Origin: Kribbella caucasensis
GTDB taxonomy: Bacteria; Actinomycetota; Actinomycetes; Propionibacteriales; Kribbellaceae
Reading direction: 5' to 3'
DNA: 64,000 nucleotides
Assembly: GCF_004361855.1 (NCBI RefSeq)
Contig: NZ_SNWQ01000025.1
Location: 1-64,000, forward strand
The notes below the pieces were generated by a model. It was not told where the DNA came from and made no database searches. It was given only the letters and a program-made list of their open reading frames with translations. This document shows positions 38,938-47,842 of this stretch, piece after piece (the stretch's first letter is position 1; each line of letters begins with the position of its first letter). Both the position numbers and the translations under genes were made by a program.

Positions 38938-39912
38938 ATGGCACAGGGCGACCTGCACACCTCAACGGGCTCATCCGCCTCAGTAGCGCCACTTGCGCTC
39001 ATCGTCGGCGAGGCACTGGTCGATATCGTTGGTTCAGGTAAGTTCGACGACGGGCCCCAGGCAACGCCGGGCGGATCTCCAGCCAATGTGGCCGTAGGGC
39101 TAGCCCGACTCGGCATCCCCACCGAATTGGTCACCCGCCTCGGAACCGACCCACACGGCAACCAGCTCGCCGCGCACCTGCTCTGCAACGGCGTCCACCT
39201 CGCGGCCGGATCGGTCGAGCCGGGCGTCCGGACCAGCACGGCGACGGCGACACTCGACCCGGCGGGCATCGCATCGTATGAGTTCGACATCGTCTGGGAG
39301 CCGCCGACGCCCATCCTGAAGCCCGGATGCCGGGTCGTCCACACAGGTTCGATCGCAAGTCTGCTCGAACCGGGTGCCAAAGCAGTCCGCGAGTTCGTCC
39401 GCGGACTGACGGAACAACCCGTTACAGTCACCCTGGATCCGAACGCACGCCCGACGATCACCCCAGACCCCGCGGCCGCCTGGTCGGCAATCCAGACGCT
39501 TGCCGCAGCGTCAGATCTGATCAAGCTCAGCGATGAGGATTGTGCATTCCTCTTGCCCGGGGCTTCGCTCGGAGAAGTCGCAGCGGAGTTCCTTATGGCG
39601 GACCGAACCAAATGTGTGGTGATCACCCGCGGCGGTGAAGGCGCGATCGGTCACACTCGAACGCTTCGCGTTGAGGTCGACGCACCGCCGGTCGAGGTGG
39701 TTGATACCGTCGGTGCGGGCGACTCCTTCATGGCCGCACTGATCGCTGGCCTCCTCTCGCGTGGACTGCTCGGCGGTACCCGGCTAAACGGCATCGACGA
39801 GTCTGCGCTGCGCGAGGTCATCGCCTACGCGGTCAAGGCCGCCGCGATCACGTGCACACGACACGGCGCCGACCCGCCAACAGGCACCGAACACACAACC
39901 ACCCGGATGTGA
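38938..39912 (+). CDS. PfkB-family sugar kinase, probably fructokinase
   Basis: A 324-residue ribokinase-family protein. It has the N-terminal substrate motif GGSPANVAVGLARLG (about residues 43-57) and the C-terminal catalytic motif VDTVGAGDSFMAALIAGL with the base Asp. The GGSPANVA context is typical of bacterial fructokinases. It would phosphorylate fructose released by the GH32/GH172 enzymes. It begins three bases after the ATPase stop. Confidence 0.9.
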   Translation: MAQGDLHTSTGSSASVAPLALIVGEALVDIVGSGKFDDGPQATPGGSPANVAVGLARLGIPTELVTRLGTDPHGNQLAAHLLCNGVHLAAGSVEPGVRTSTATATLDPAGIASYEFDIVWEPPTPILKPGCRVVHTGSIASLLEPGAKAVREFVRGLTEQPVTVTLDPNARPTITPDPAAAWSAIQTLAAASDLIKLSDEDCAFLLPGASLGEVAAEFLMADRTKCVVITRGGEGAIGHTRTLRVEVDAPPVEVVDTVGAGDSFMAALIAGLLSRGLLGGTRLNGIDESALREVIAYAVKAAAITCTRHGADPPTGTEHTTTRM

Positions 39913-39921
39913 GCACCGGGG

Positions 39922-41391
39922 GTGAAGGGGGTGACCGAAAACATCGACGCAACGGCGGGGCGGCAGCTGCTGCTTGACGACCACGTGTTCCGCAGCCACA
40001 ACCTGGTCAGGACCTGGCACCCGGTCGAGGTCAACGCCACGAACCCAGTTCTTCATCCGAGTTCGGACTCCGATCTCAACGGCGGGCGCTGCCCCATTGC
40101 CGCGCCGTTCGACGACGGCATCGCGTTCGATCGCAGTACCGGTCTCTGGAAGGTCTGGTACATGTCTGGATGGTTCGACCGTACGCATCTGCGTGAATCC
40201 GTCGACGGTGTCGACTGGTTCGCCGATGAACCGGTCGACCTGCTCGGACTGCCGTATCGCCGCGACGGTGGCCTGCTGCAACGAGATGGTGTCAGCGTCT
40301 GCGTCGACTACACCGGAGCCCGCAGAGAATATCGGCTGCTCCGCTACGTCCGCCAACGCCCGTCCGACTTCGCGGTCGACACCCTGCCCCATCACGCTTC
40401 GCCGGTCGTAGCCGAAGGAGCAGACCTCTACGGCAGCTCCGATGGCGTCAACTGGAATCATCTGACCGCGGTCGGGCCGTGTGGGGACAACACCACGTTC
40501 TTCTACGACCCGTTCAGAAAGGAATGGGTCTTCAGCATTCGCACCCATCTCGGTCGCTTCGGCCGTGGCCGCGGCTGGCACTCGGACTCCGACTTGGCCA
40601 CAGCGGCCACGTGGTCGCCAGAAGAGGTCGTCCCCTGGGTGGCTAGTCACGGCGCTGGTCACGAGAACACCGTCGAGGACCTGCCGTCGCCAGAGATCTA
40701 CAAGGTCACTTGTATGCCCTACGAGAGCCAGATGCTGGGGTTCTTCGCGATCTATCGGGGACCCAGCAACGACTGGGCCGAGGAGCGAGGTACGCCCAAG
40801 ATCATCGACCTGTATCTCGGCTCATCCCGCGATGGGTACCACTACAGCCTGAGTCCCCGCCCGCTTCTGGTGTCGTCGCGTCGTCCCGGTAGCTGGGACC
40901 GGGGCTACCTGCACATGGTGAACGGCGGCCTGATTCCCGTCGACGACCTGGTGCGGATCTACTACACGGCCTTTTCCGGTGTTTCGCCGTCGCTCGGTGA
41001 GCACATGTACGCCGGCGGCTCGATGGGACTCGCGCAGCTCCGGCGTGACGGGTTCGCCTCGCTGGGAGCCGATGCGACCGGTCATGGTGGCGCGGAGTCC
41101 AAACGCCTCCGCGTTCGAGGAGAGCACTTGTTCGTGAACGCGACGACGGGTCGCGGCGGAATCGGCGTCTCCGTGCTCGATCACCGCTCGTCGACCCATC
41201 ACACCGTCACGCTCGGACCTGGAACCGACTCCACCGCGTTCGGTCTGCCGGTCGGGCTCGACGGCGCATACTCGGAGCATGACGTCACCCTGGAGTTCGA
41301 GCTCACTGGTGACGCCAGGCTCTACTCGTTCTGGTTCAGCGATCGCTCGGGCATCAGCGGGGGATTCTGTGCGAGCGGCCCGATCGACTGA
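39922..41391 (+). CDS. Beta-propeller glycosidase-like protein of unknown specificity
   Basis: 489 residues, no signal peptide, GTG start at 39922 (GTG 39931 is an alternative). Propeller-like repeats are visible: IAFDRSTGLWKVWYMSGW, NTTFFYDPFRKEWVFSIR and KIIDLYLGSSRDGYHYSLSP. A C-terminal beta-sandwich follows (YSEHDVTLEFELTGDARLYS). It resembles the GH32/GH43/GH130 five-bladed propeller clan, but standard GH32 catalytic motifs are absent. It follows the fructokinase by 9 bases, so a role in processing imported sugars is likely. The 3' end overlaps remnants on the other strand. Confidence 0.75.
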   Translation: MKGVTENIDATAGRQLLLDDHVFRSHNLVRTWHPVEVNATNPVLHPSSDSDLNGGRCPIAAPFDDGIAFDRSTGLWKVWYMSGWFDRTHLRESVDGVDWFADEPVDLLGLPYRRDGGLLQRDGVSVCVDYTGARREYRLLRYVRQRPSDFAVDTLPHHASPVVAEGADLYGSSDGVNWNHLTAVGPCGDNTTFFYDPFRKEWVFSIRTHLGRFGRGRGWHSDSDLATAATWSPEEVVPWVASHGAGHENTVEDLPSPEIYKVTCMPYESQMLGFFAIYRGPSNDWAEERGTPKIIDLYLGSSRDGYHYSLSPRPLLVSSRRPGSWDRGYLHMVNGGLIPVDDLVRIYYTAFSGVSPSLGEHMYAGGSMGLAQLRRDGFASLGADATGHGGAESKRLRVRGEHLFVNATTGRGGIGVSVLDHRSSTHHTVTLGPGTDSTAFGLPVGLDGAYSEHDVTLEFELTGDARLYSFWFSDRSGISGGFCASGPID

Positions 41392-42271
41392 AGCCTTCCC
41401 TGCTCCTTGCCCGATCCGGCAGGCGATGACTCGACGCCCGCGAGGTGCAGTTCAGCGCCGCGATGGCACGCGATCAGGTGGCCAGGAGCTGACGCTCGAA
41501 GCGGCGGTGGCTCGTGACGACAACGTTCCTGGACGTACGGGCAGCGGGTCTGGAACGGGCAGCCAGGCGACGGGTTGGCCGGCGAGACGCTGCCCTGGAG
41601 AACGATGCGCTGAGGTCGAACATCGGGATCCGGAGTCGGAATCGCGGAGGGCAGCGCTTCGGTGTAGGGATGGAGTGGGCGTCCATAGACGTCCGGTACC
41701 TCACCGAGCTCCACGACGTGGCCGAGGTAGATGACCGCGACCCGATCCGCGAGGTGCTCGACGACGCCGAGGTAGTAGGAGACGAACAGATAGGTCAGGT
41801 CGAACCGCACCTGCAGGACGGTCATGAGGTTCAGCAACTGGCCACGGACCGAGACGTCCAGGCCGGACACGGGTTCGTCGGCGACGATCAGCCGTGGCGA
41901 GAGGGCCAGCGCGGGCGATGCCGATCCGCTGGCGCTGCCCGCCGCTGAACTCGTGCGGGAACCGCCTTCGCTGCTCGGGCCGGAGGCCGACGATCTGCAG
42001 TAGGTAGGACACCCGTTCCTCGACCTCGGCCCTGCTACCCAGCCGATGGATGGCGACGATCATCTGCGGCACGGCGAGGCTGCCGACAACGGTCAGGTGG
42101 CTGGCGATGTTCGGCATCAGGTAGCGGCGCACGATGCGGGAATGTCTGCTCCGAGCGTCTGGGCTGCGACGACGAAGTCCCTGTCCCGTAACGACAGCAC
42201 CACGCCGCGGACCTGTCGCGCCAGGCCTCCCCAGGAGACGACGGCCAGGAACCGCGATCATGAAGTAGATA
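41322..42271 (-). pseudogene. Decayed Opp-type transporter: permease fragment joined to ATPase
   Basis: Reading 5' to 3' on the minus strand, a DppC-type fragment ([29 protein letters not shown]) shifts frame into [20 protein letters not shown]. It then passes abruptly into an ATPase middle ([38 protein letters not shown]). After another frameshift the ATPase end is recognisable ([41 protein letters not shown]). A deletion therefore fused two genes and several frameshifts followed. It differs from the intact DppF next door, so it was a separate paralogous system. Confidence 0.8.
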
Positions 42272-42515
42272 AGCAGCGGCGACCAGTTCTTTGGCGTGGG
42301 CCCAGCGGATGAGCCGGCCTGCTTCCTCGCGGTAGGTGGCTGACTCGTCGGTGAGCCAGCGACCGAGGTCGGCTTGCTGGCAGTCGCCGAGGGTGAGGTC
42401 TTGCGCATGAAGCCAGTCCAGGAACGCGATGGCACCACGGGCGAGCGCCTGCATCTGGGTTGCGTCCAGCAGAGTGGTGTACGACGAGGTGGCCGGCCCA
42501 GGCGTGGACGTGGGT
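42272..42515 (-). pseudogene. Fragment of a tyrosine-recombinase-like protein
   Basis: The minus strand encodes [35 protein letters not shown] and [17 protein letters not shown]. This resembles the core-binding region of a family of actinobacterial XerC-like recombinases (ALTQADLDxWL...FIRWAxxR). The catalytic domain is missing, and the fragment abuts the permease remnant at about 42271. It is a remnant, not a working integrase. Confidence 0.5.
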
Positions 42516-42578
42516 GCGGTCACCGCGTGATTCTTCGAGGAATCTCTCACAACCCACTCGAAGCGAAGAGCACTGCGA

Positions 42579-42665
42579 TGATCGCACGGCCCAGTATCGA
42601 CCCTGCCGAGTTCTTGCACGAGCATCTGGACCAGGCCAGCCCGGAGTGGCGGTCCGGGTGCTGGT
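42579..42665 (+). pseudogene. Possible N-terminal remnant of an IS256-type transposase
   Basis: ATG 42579 opens MIARPSIDPAEFLHEHLDQA followed by SPE, which resembles the conserved start of some IS256-family transposases (DPAxLLxEHLEQASPD). The frame then loses similarity. The sequence from here to the IS701 element at 42972 shows coding-like scraps (LSVELTEAATVEQVSQLEAV; STSIRDLPFLVEIVVWFQFF) that I cannot identify. Confidence 0.3.
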
Positions 42666-42971
42666 CGAGGACGGCTCGCTGACCAACCTGTCAGTGGAGC
42701 TGACCGAGGCGGCGACCGTCGAGCAGGTGAGCCAGCTCGAAGCTGTGGTTTGTCTGGATGGTCGGAATGTGGGTGGCGTTCTTCGTCCTGACGCGCCGAC
42801 CGGTTCGAGGAGTTGTCGACCTCGATCCGAGACCTGCCGTTCCTCGTGGAGATCGTCGTCTGGTTCCAATTCTTCCGAGGGGTTCTGGGCACAGCCGTCT
42901 ATACCGGGAACCGGGAGCTGCACCCGAGGCGAGGGCCAGCGGGTGCGGTCTCCGCCGTCGCAGCCCACTAG

Positions 42972-44392
42972 TAGTACTTTGTTAGGTCGGCGTGTTTGCG
43001 TTGCTGTGCAGGGATTTGGTGTTGGATCGGGGTGTGGATGCTGCTGGGTTCGCCGCGGTGGGGGATCGCCTGGATTCCTTTGTGGAGCAGGTGTTCTCGT
43101 CGTTCGCGCGGTCGGATCAGCGGGCCGTGGGTGGGTTGTATCTTCGCGGGCTGATGCTGGACGGGCGTCGTAAGTCGATGCAGCCGATGGCGGCGCGGCT
43201 GGGGGTGGATCATCAGCGGTTGCAGCAGTTCATCACCGATTCGCCGTGGGACGTGACCCCGGTGCGCAGGGCGCTGGTGGGTCTGGCGACCGCGGTGGTT
43301 CACCCGGACGCGTGGGTGATCGATGACACCGGGCACGCCAAGGACGGTGATTCCTCGGCCTGCGTGGCCAGGCAGTACTCCGGCACGTTGGGCAAGGTCG
43401 GGAATTGCCAGGTCGCGGTCAGCGTCCATGCCGTCACCGACGCCGCGTCGGCGCCGCTGGACTGGCGGCTGTTCATGCCGGAGAGCTGGGACGACAAGCT
43501 CGCCGCCACGCCGGAAGAGGCCGAGGCGGTACGCAGGCGCAGAAGCAAGTGCCGGATCCCCGAGACCGAGCGGCACCGCCGGAAATGGCAACTGGCGCTG
43601 GAGATGCTCGACGAGCTTGGGCAGTGGGGGCACCGCCCGCCGGTCGTGGTCGCCGACGCCGGCTACGGCGACGCCACCGCGTTCCGGCTCGGCCTGGAAG
43701 AACGCGGCATCGGCTACGTCCTGGCGATCAAGGGCACCACCAGCGCCTACCCGGCGGCCGCCGAGCCGGTCACCGCGCCCTACTCCGGCCGGGGCCGCCC
43801 ACCCACAGCCCGCTACCCCGACCCGCCGGTCAACTGCAAGGACATCGTCGTCGCTGCCGGCCGAAACGCACTGCGGCAGGTGACCTGGCGCCACGGCACC
43901 AAGACGACCCCCGGCAACCGGACCGCGGCAATGCGCTCGAAGTTCACCGCCGTGCGGATCCGGCCCGCCAACCGCGACATCGACCGCGCCGCCGACGGAT
44001 CACTGCCCGAACGGTGGCTGATCGCCGAATGGCCACCCGGCAAGACCGAACCCACCGACTACTGGATCTCCAACCTGCCCGCCGACACCCCGATCGCCAC
44101 CCTGGTCCGCCTGGCCAAGATCCGCTGGCGCATCGAACATGACTACCGGGAACTCAAAACCGGCGTCGGCCTGGACCACTTCGAAGGCCGCAGTTGGACC
44201 GGCTGGCACCACCACGCCACCATCGCTACCGCCGCCCACATCTTCCTGACCACCCTGCGACTATCCCGCCCAAAAGAGGCTGGGCAGGCCTGACCTTCTA
44301 CGCCCTACTGCACAAACTGCAGCAACTCCTGGCGTACTGGATCGGCGCCTGCCCCACCTGCCACCAGCACTACCCAACCTAACAAAGTACTA
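42972..44392. mobile_element. IS701-family insertion sequence, complete
   Basis: 1421 bp bounded by inverted repeats TAGTACTTTGTTAGGTYGG (42972-42990 and, reversed, 44374-44392; one mismatch). A four-base direct repeat CTAG lies on both sides (42968-42971 and 44393-44396), matching the YTAR target duplications known for IS701 relatives. It holds one intact transposase gene. The clean ends and duplication point to a fairly recent insertion into an already decayed region. Confidence 0.9.
42992..44293 (+). CDS. IS701-family DDE transposase
   Basis: A 433-residue transposase starting at GTG 42992, two bases inside the left inverted repeat's end. It has the N-terminal QRAVGGLYLRGLMLDGRRKS, and catalytic acidic residues in WVIDDTGHAKDGDSS and VVVADAGYGDATAF. 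The closing Glu is in IRWRIEHDYRELKTGVGLDH (YREK-like motif). The gene is full length, so the element may be active. Confidence 0.93.
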   Translation: MFALLCRDLVLDRGVDAAGFAAVGDRLDSFVEQVFSSFARSDQRAVGGLYLRGLMLDGRRKSMQPMAARLGVDHQRLQQFITDSPWDVTPVRRALVGLATAVVHPDAWVIDDTGHAKDGDSSACVARQYSGTLGKVGNCQVAVSVHAVTDAASAPLDWRLFMPESWDDKLAATPEEAEAVRRRRSKCRIPETERHRRKWQLALEMLDELGQWGHRPPVVVADAGYGDATAFRLGLEERGIGYVLAIKGTTSAYPAAAEPVTAPYSGRGRPPTARYPDPPVNCKDIVVAAGRNALRQVTWRHGTKTTPGNRTAAMRSKFTAVRIRPANRDIDRAADGSLPERWLIAEWPPGKTEPTDYWISNLPADTPIATLVRLAKIRWRIEHDYRELKTGVGLDHFEGRSWTGWHHHATIATAAHIFLTTLRLSRPKEAGQA

Positions 44393-44454
44393 CTAGGGGT
44401 GTGGAGGCAGTCGATGGTGAACGCGCGTTGAGCCTCTGCGCTCTGATTTCGGCT

Positions 44455-44664
44455 GTTCCAGGAGTCCGGGATCTCCGTTTCCGGGTTCGGAGCCGTGCGG
44501 CGTCCGGCGATAGTGGTGCCGTAAACAAGCAGCGGAGTGCGGTAGGCGTGGTGCAGCCGCAGCGACGAAGGTGCGCTGAGAGATGAGAAAGGGTTCATGT
44601 CTCTAGGGACATGAACCCCAAGTGTCCGAGGAGGGACACGCACGCTAACCACACGTTTGGAGCT
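44455..44664. repeat. Hairpin repeat, copy 4 (long form)
   Basis: It contains GTTCCAGGAGTCCGGGATC (44455-44473), then the perfect hairpin GGGTTCATGTC/GACATGAACCC (44591-44601 and 44608-44618, loop TCTAGG). The hairpin GTGTCC-GAGGAG-GGACAC (44622-44639) and GCACGCTAACCACACG follow. It is the best preserved of the four copies. It lies 60 bases outside the IS701 element and is not part of it. Confidence 0.8.
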
Positions 44665-44961
44665 AGGCCAGATATTCGGCGGCTTCAGGTGATGCGGGCG
44701 CCGGCGAAGGCTGCGCAGGGCCGTCCAGCGCCACGGCGAGCATCGGGACGTCGACCTCCGCCGCCGCGTGCAGCTGCTGCCGGGTGTGCTCGAAGAGCGT
44801 AGGTCGGCGTCTGCGGAGCTCAAACCTGGCTGTCACTGCCGCCTTGTCACCGAAGGAGGCAGGAACGACAGCGCAGTCGAAATCCAGCTTGAGTACGAGG
44901 TACGGCTTTGGCGCGTCGTCGTACTGGTAGCAGTTCGTGCGGACAACGGCGCTTACCACGC
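44663..44961 (-). pseudogene. Short unidentified ORF, probably a remnant
   Basis: Ends with TAG at 44665-44663. About 100 residues of good coding character include TNCYQYDDAPKPYLVLKLDF, PASFGDKAAVTARFELRRRR and LFEHTRQQLHAAAEVDVPML. A GTG at about 44961 could start it, but no ribosome binding site is evident. No domain is recognised. Its stop touches the end of hairpin-repeat copy 4. Confidence 0.35.
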
Positions 44962-45067
44962 CGCTGGCGACCCCAGCCGCTCCCAGCTGAGCTGATTGCT
45001 CCGGGCCACGATCGGGCGCCGGGCGAGTATCGTGACAGAGCGTGGCGGGAGCAGTGGAGGTCGGGTC

Positions 45068-45838
45068 GTGGAGCTGGGCGGCGCGGTGGTGTTGGTGACC
45101 GGCGGGTCGGCCGGGATCGGGCGTGCTGTTTGTCTGGAGCTCGCGGTGGCGGGGGCTGCGGTCGTGGTGCATGGGCGCGACGGGCGGCGTACGCAGGATG
45201 TTGCGGACCAGGTGAACGGCGTCGCGGTGCTGGCCGACCTGCGTCAGAACGACGCTGTGCAGGCTCTCGCCGGGCAGGCTCTGGCTGCGCATGGTCGGGT
45301 GGATGTGCTGGTGGCAAACGCCGGGCTCGGGTGGTCCGGGCCGTTCGTTGAGATGAGCGACCAGGAGATCGCGGAGTTGATCACCGTGGATCTCGTCGCC
45401 ACCATGCGACTGGCTCGGTTGCTGTTGCCGGGGATGGTCGAACGTCGTACCGGCTGTCTCCTGCTGGTGGCCTCGGTCGCGGGGCGAACCGGCGTTGCGG
45501 GGGAGGCGGTCTACGCGGCGGCGAAGGCGGGCCTGGATGCGTTCGCGGAGAGTCTGCGGCTGGAGCTGACTGGTAGGGGTGTCCAGGTCGGCGTCGTCGT
45601 TCCCGCTGCGGTCTCGACCGGCTTCTTCGACCGGCGCGGTCGCGCCTACGACCGGCGCGTACCCCGACCTGTGAAGCCTGAGACGGTCGCGCGTGCCATC
45701 GTCCGGGCGATCGAACAGGACCGGGCCGAGACCTGGATACCGCGCTGGATCCGGCTCGCTGCCGTCGTACGGGTGGTGTTCCCGGGCGGTTACCGGCGGC
45801 TTGCCGCCCGCTTCGGAGAGTCGATCCGGTCTGGGTGA
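45068..45838 (+). CDS. Short-chain dehydrogenase/reductase
   Basis: A 256-residue classical SDR from GTG 45068 with GGAGG seven bases upstream. It has the cofactor motif VLVTGGSAGIGRAVCLEL, structural VLVANAGLG, and catalytic Ser (LLLVASVAGRTG) with YAAAK (Tyr near residue 161). The C-terminal RRLAARFGESI tail suits acyl- or lipid-linked substrates. It lies 12 bases before the PAP2-acyltransferase gene, suggesting a joint role in lipid metabolism. The substrate is unknown. Confidence 0.9.
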   Translation: MELGGAVVLVTGGSAGIGRAVCLELAVAGAAVVVHGRDGRRTQDVADQVNGVAVLADLRQNDAVQALAGQALAAHGRVDVLVANAGLGWSGPFVEMSDQEIAELITVDLVATMRLARLLLPGMVERRTGCLLLVASVAGRTGVAGEAVYAAAKAGLDAFAESLRLELTGRGVQVGVVVPAAVSTGFFDRRGRAYDRRVPRPVKPETVARAIVRAIEQDRAETWIPRWIRLAAVVRVVFPGGYRRLAARFGESIRSG

Positions 45839-45850
45839 TCCGGATCCAGG

Positions 45851-47842
45851 GTGTGCTATGAAAAGTGCGTGGCCGTCGACGACGGAGGATCGATACAAAG
45901 GTTCAGGGTTTGGCGCCAGGTGGTGCTCGGTCTGGCGCTGTTCGGCGTCTACCTGCTCGTCGACCGGCCCGGATCGACCAGGCAGGCGACGGCAGACCGT
46001 CACGGACGCGACCTCTACGCGCTGGAGCAGCGCCTCCACCTGGACATCGAGCGGCCGCTGAACGACTGGCTCGCTCCGCACAAGGTTCTGTCCACGCTCG
46101 CGAACTACGGGTACGCCTTCACCTACATCATCGGCGCGTTCGCCCTGCTCGTCTGGATCCTGGTACGGCGCCCCGACGCCTTCCGCCAAGCCCGCGACTC
46201 GTTCGTCGTCCTCAACGTGATCGCCATCGCCTGCTTTGTACTCTACCCTGTGACGCCGCCCCGTCTGCTGCCCGAGCTCGGGCTCGTCGATACCGTTGCC
46301 CAGGGCAATGCATGGTGGTCGGAGCTGGTCGACCACGCCAACCAGTTGGCGGCGATGCCATCCCTGCACGTCAGCTGGGCGGTGTGGGTCAGCATGGTCC
46401 TGTTCCGGCTGGGGCGCGCCTGGGTGCAGGTGGTGAGCGGCATCCATGTGATAGTGACCGTTCTGGTCGTCTTTGCGACGGCCAACCACTACGTGCTGGA
46501 TGTCGTTGCCGCCGTCGTACTGGTCGCGCTGTCAGTCGTGATGGCGAATGGTTGGCACGATCGCGTCGCCCGCCCGGGGGTGGTTGTCCCGTCGCATGAC
46601 GCCTTCTTCCTCCATGTCGAGACCGCTGCCGCGCCTCAGCATGTCGGTGGGCTGGTCGTGTTCGAGCCGAGTGATGGCGATGCGTTGTCGGTCGAGCGCG
46701 TGACAGAGCTGGTGAAAGGTGAGCTCGACCTATTGCCCCGGTTCCGCCAGCGGCTGGGGCCTGCGTCGCGCTGGCGCCGTCAGCGCTGGATCGACGTCGC
46801 CGAGATCGACTGGCCGCTACACATCAGCGATCGTCACTCGGCGGACGGCCCGGCCGGCCTACGGCGGATCGTCGCAGAGTTGGCCGAGACGCCGATGGCA
46901 AGGGATCGCCCGATGTGGCGGATCGTGATGGTCCGCGAGGTGGCGCCCGGGGTGTCGGCGATGATCCTGCTCCTGCACCATGCCGTCGCGGACGGTATCG
47001 GCACCGTGATCCAGGCGCTGAACCTGCTCCGTCCGCGGATCGAGCTGCTCGGCGTGCGCGGTCCGGCGCCGCGCCGCGCACAGTTGCTTGGAGCAACGAT
47101 CACGGGGCTGGCCCAGCTGGCCACCGACGGCGGAGCGGGCGCGCATCTCGACTGCGCGTCGACGCGACGGGAGTTCGCCACCGCCGATCTAGAGCTGGCC
47201 GCCGTACGACGTGCCGCGTCCAGCCGGGGTGTCCGGGTGACCGATCTCGTCCTCGGCCTGATCGCGGACGCGGTCGCCGCTACCCATCCTGACGTCGCCA
47301 CCCGGCTTCGCGGCCGGATGCGGGTCGCGGTGCCGCTGATGGTGCGCGACCCCGGTGCGGCCGCGGAGACCAACGCGACCGCGGCCGTGATGGTCGACAT
47401 ACCGCTGGACGGCCGCCCGTTCGAGGAGTTGCTCGCCGAGATCAGCCGTCGCACCGCGCGCCTGAGGACGCCGAGCCGGGCCGTGGCCTCGCGGTTCGTG
47501 ATGGCGACCGGGCTGCGCGCGTTGCCGGAGCCGTCGGCCGGATGGTTCGCGCGGACCGTCTACGGACGCCGCTTCTTCCACGCCATCGTGTCGAACATGC
47601 CCGGCTCGACGCAGTCCCTGTCGATGGACGGGGTCCCGATTGCGTCCGTTTACCCGATCTTGCCGCTGGCGCCCGGGTCGCCGCTCGCGGTGGGCGCCCT
47701 GAGCTGGGCCGGCTCGCTCGGGATCGGTCTGGCCACCGATCCCGCGGTATTGGACGCAGGTGTTCTGGCCGCGCGGATCGAACAGGTCCTCGGCGTCTCA
47801 CCGGAACGGCCACACGAGCGCGAGGAAGAGTCGCGCGCGTGA
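45851..47842 (+). CDS. Fusion of PAP2-type membrane phosphatase and WS/DGAT acyltransferase
   Basis: 663 residues. The N-terminal part (about 1-230) has several membrane helices and the PAP2_3 (inositol phosphorylceramide-synthase-like) catalytic motifs MPSLHVSWAVWVSM near residue 170 and ANHYVLDVVAAVVL near 211. The C-terminal part (about 245-655) is a wax-ester synthase/diacylglycerol acyltransferase with active site LLLHHAVADGIGTV near residue 375. It could dephosphorylate a lipid phosphate and acylate the product in one chain. The GTG at 45851 is uncertain; GTG 45869 is an alternative. The 3' end overlaps the convergent regulator by 45 bases. Confidence 0.85.
   Translation: MCYEKCVAVDDGGSIQRFRVWRQVVLGLALFGVYLLVDRPGSTRQATADRHGRDLYALEQRLHLDIERPLNDWLAPHKVLSTLANYGYAFTYIIGAFALLVWILVRRPDAFRQARDSFVVLNVIAIACFVLYPVTPPRLLPELGLVDTVAQGNAWWSELVDHANQLAAMPSLHVSWAVWVSMVLFRLGRAWVQVVSGIHVIVTVLVVFATANHYVLDVVAAVVLVALSVVMANGWHDRVARPGVVVPSHDAFFLHVETAAAPQHVGGLVVFEPSDGDALSVERVTELVKGELDLLPRFRQRLGPASRWRRQRWIDVAEIDWPLHISDRHSADGPAGLRRIVAELAETPMARDRPMWRIVMVREVAPGVSAMILLLHHAVADGIGTVIQALNLLRPRIELLGVRGPAPRRAQLLGATITGLAQLATDGGAGAHLDCASTRREFATADLELAAVRRAASSRGVRVTDLVLGLIADAVAATHPDVATRLRGRMRVAVPLMVRDPGAAAETNATAAVMVDIPLDGRPFEELLAEISRRTARLRTPSRAVASRFVMATGLRALPEPSAGWFARTVYGRRFFHAIVSNMPGSTQSLSMDGVPIASVYPILPLAPGSPLAVGALSWAGSLGIGLATDPAVLDAGVLAARIEQVLGVSPERPHEREEESRA

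Noticed and set aside
42272-42515. An active integrase or prophage/integrative element here
   Set aside because: Only a piece of the core-binding region remains, and no catalytic domain, attachment sites, tRNA gene or phage genes are nearby.
44663-46489. Very long open frame on the minus strand opposite the SDR and PAP2-acyltransferase genes
   Set aside because: Only its last 100 residues (44663-44961) look coding. The rest is low-complexity His/Arg/Asp-rich translation antisense to two well-supported genes.
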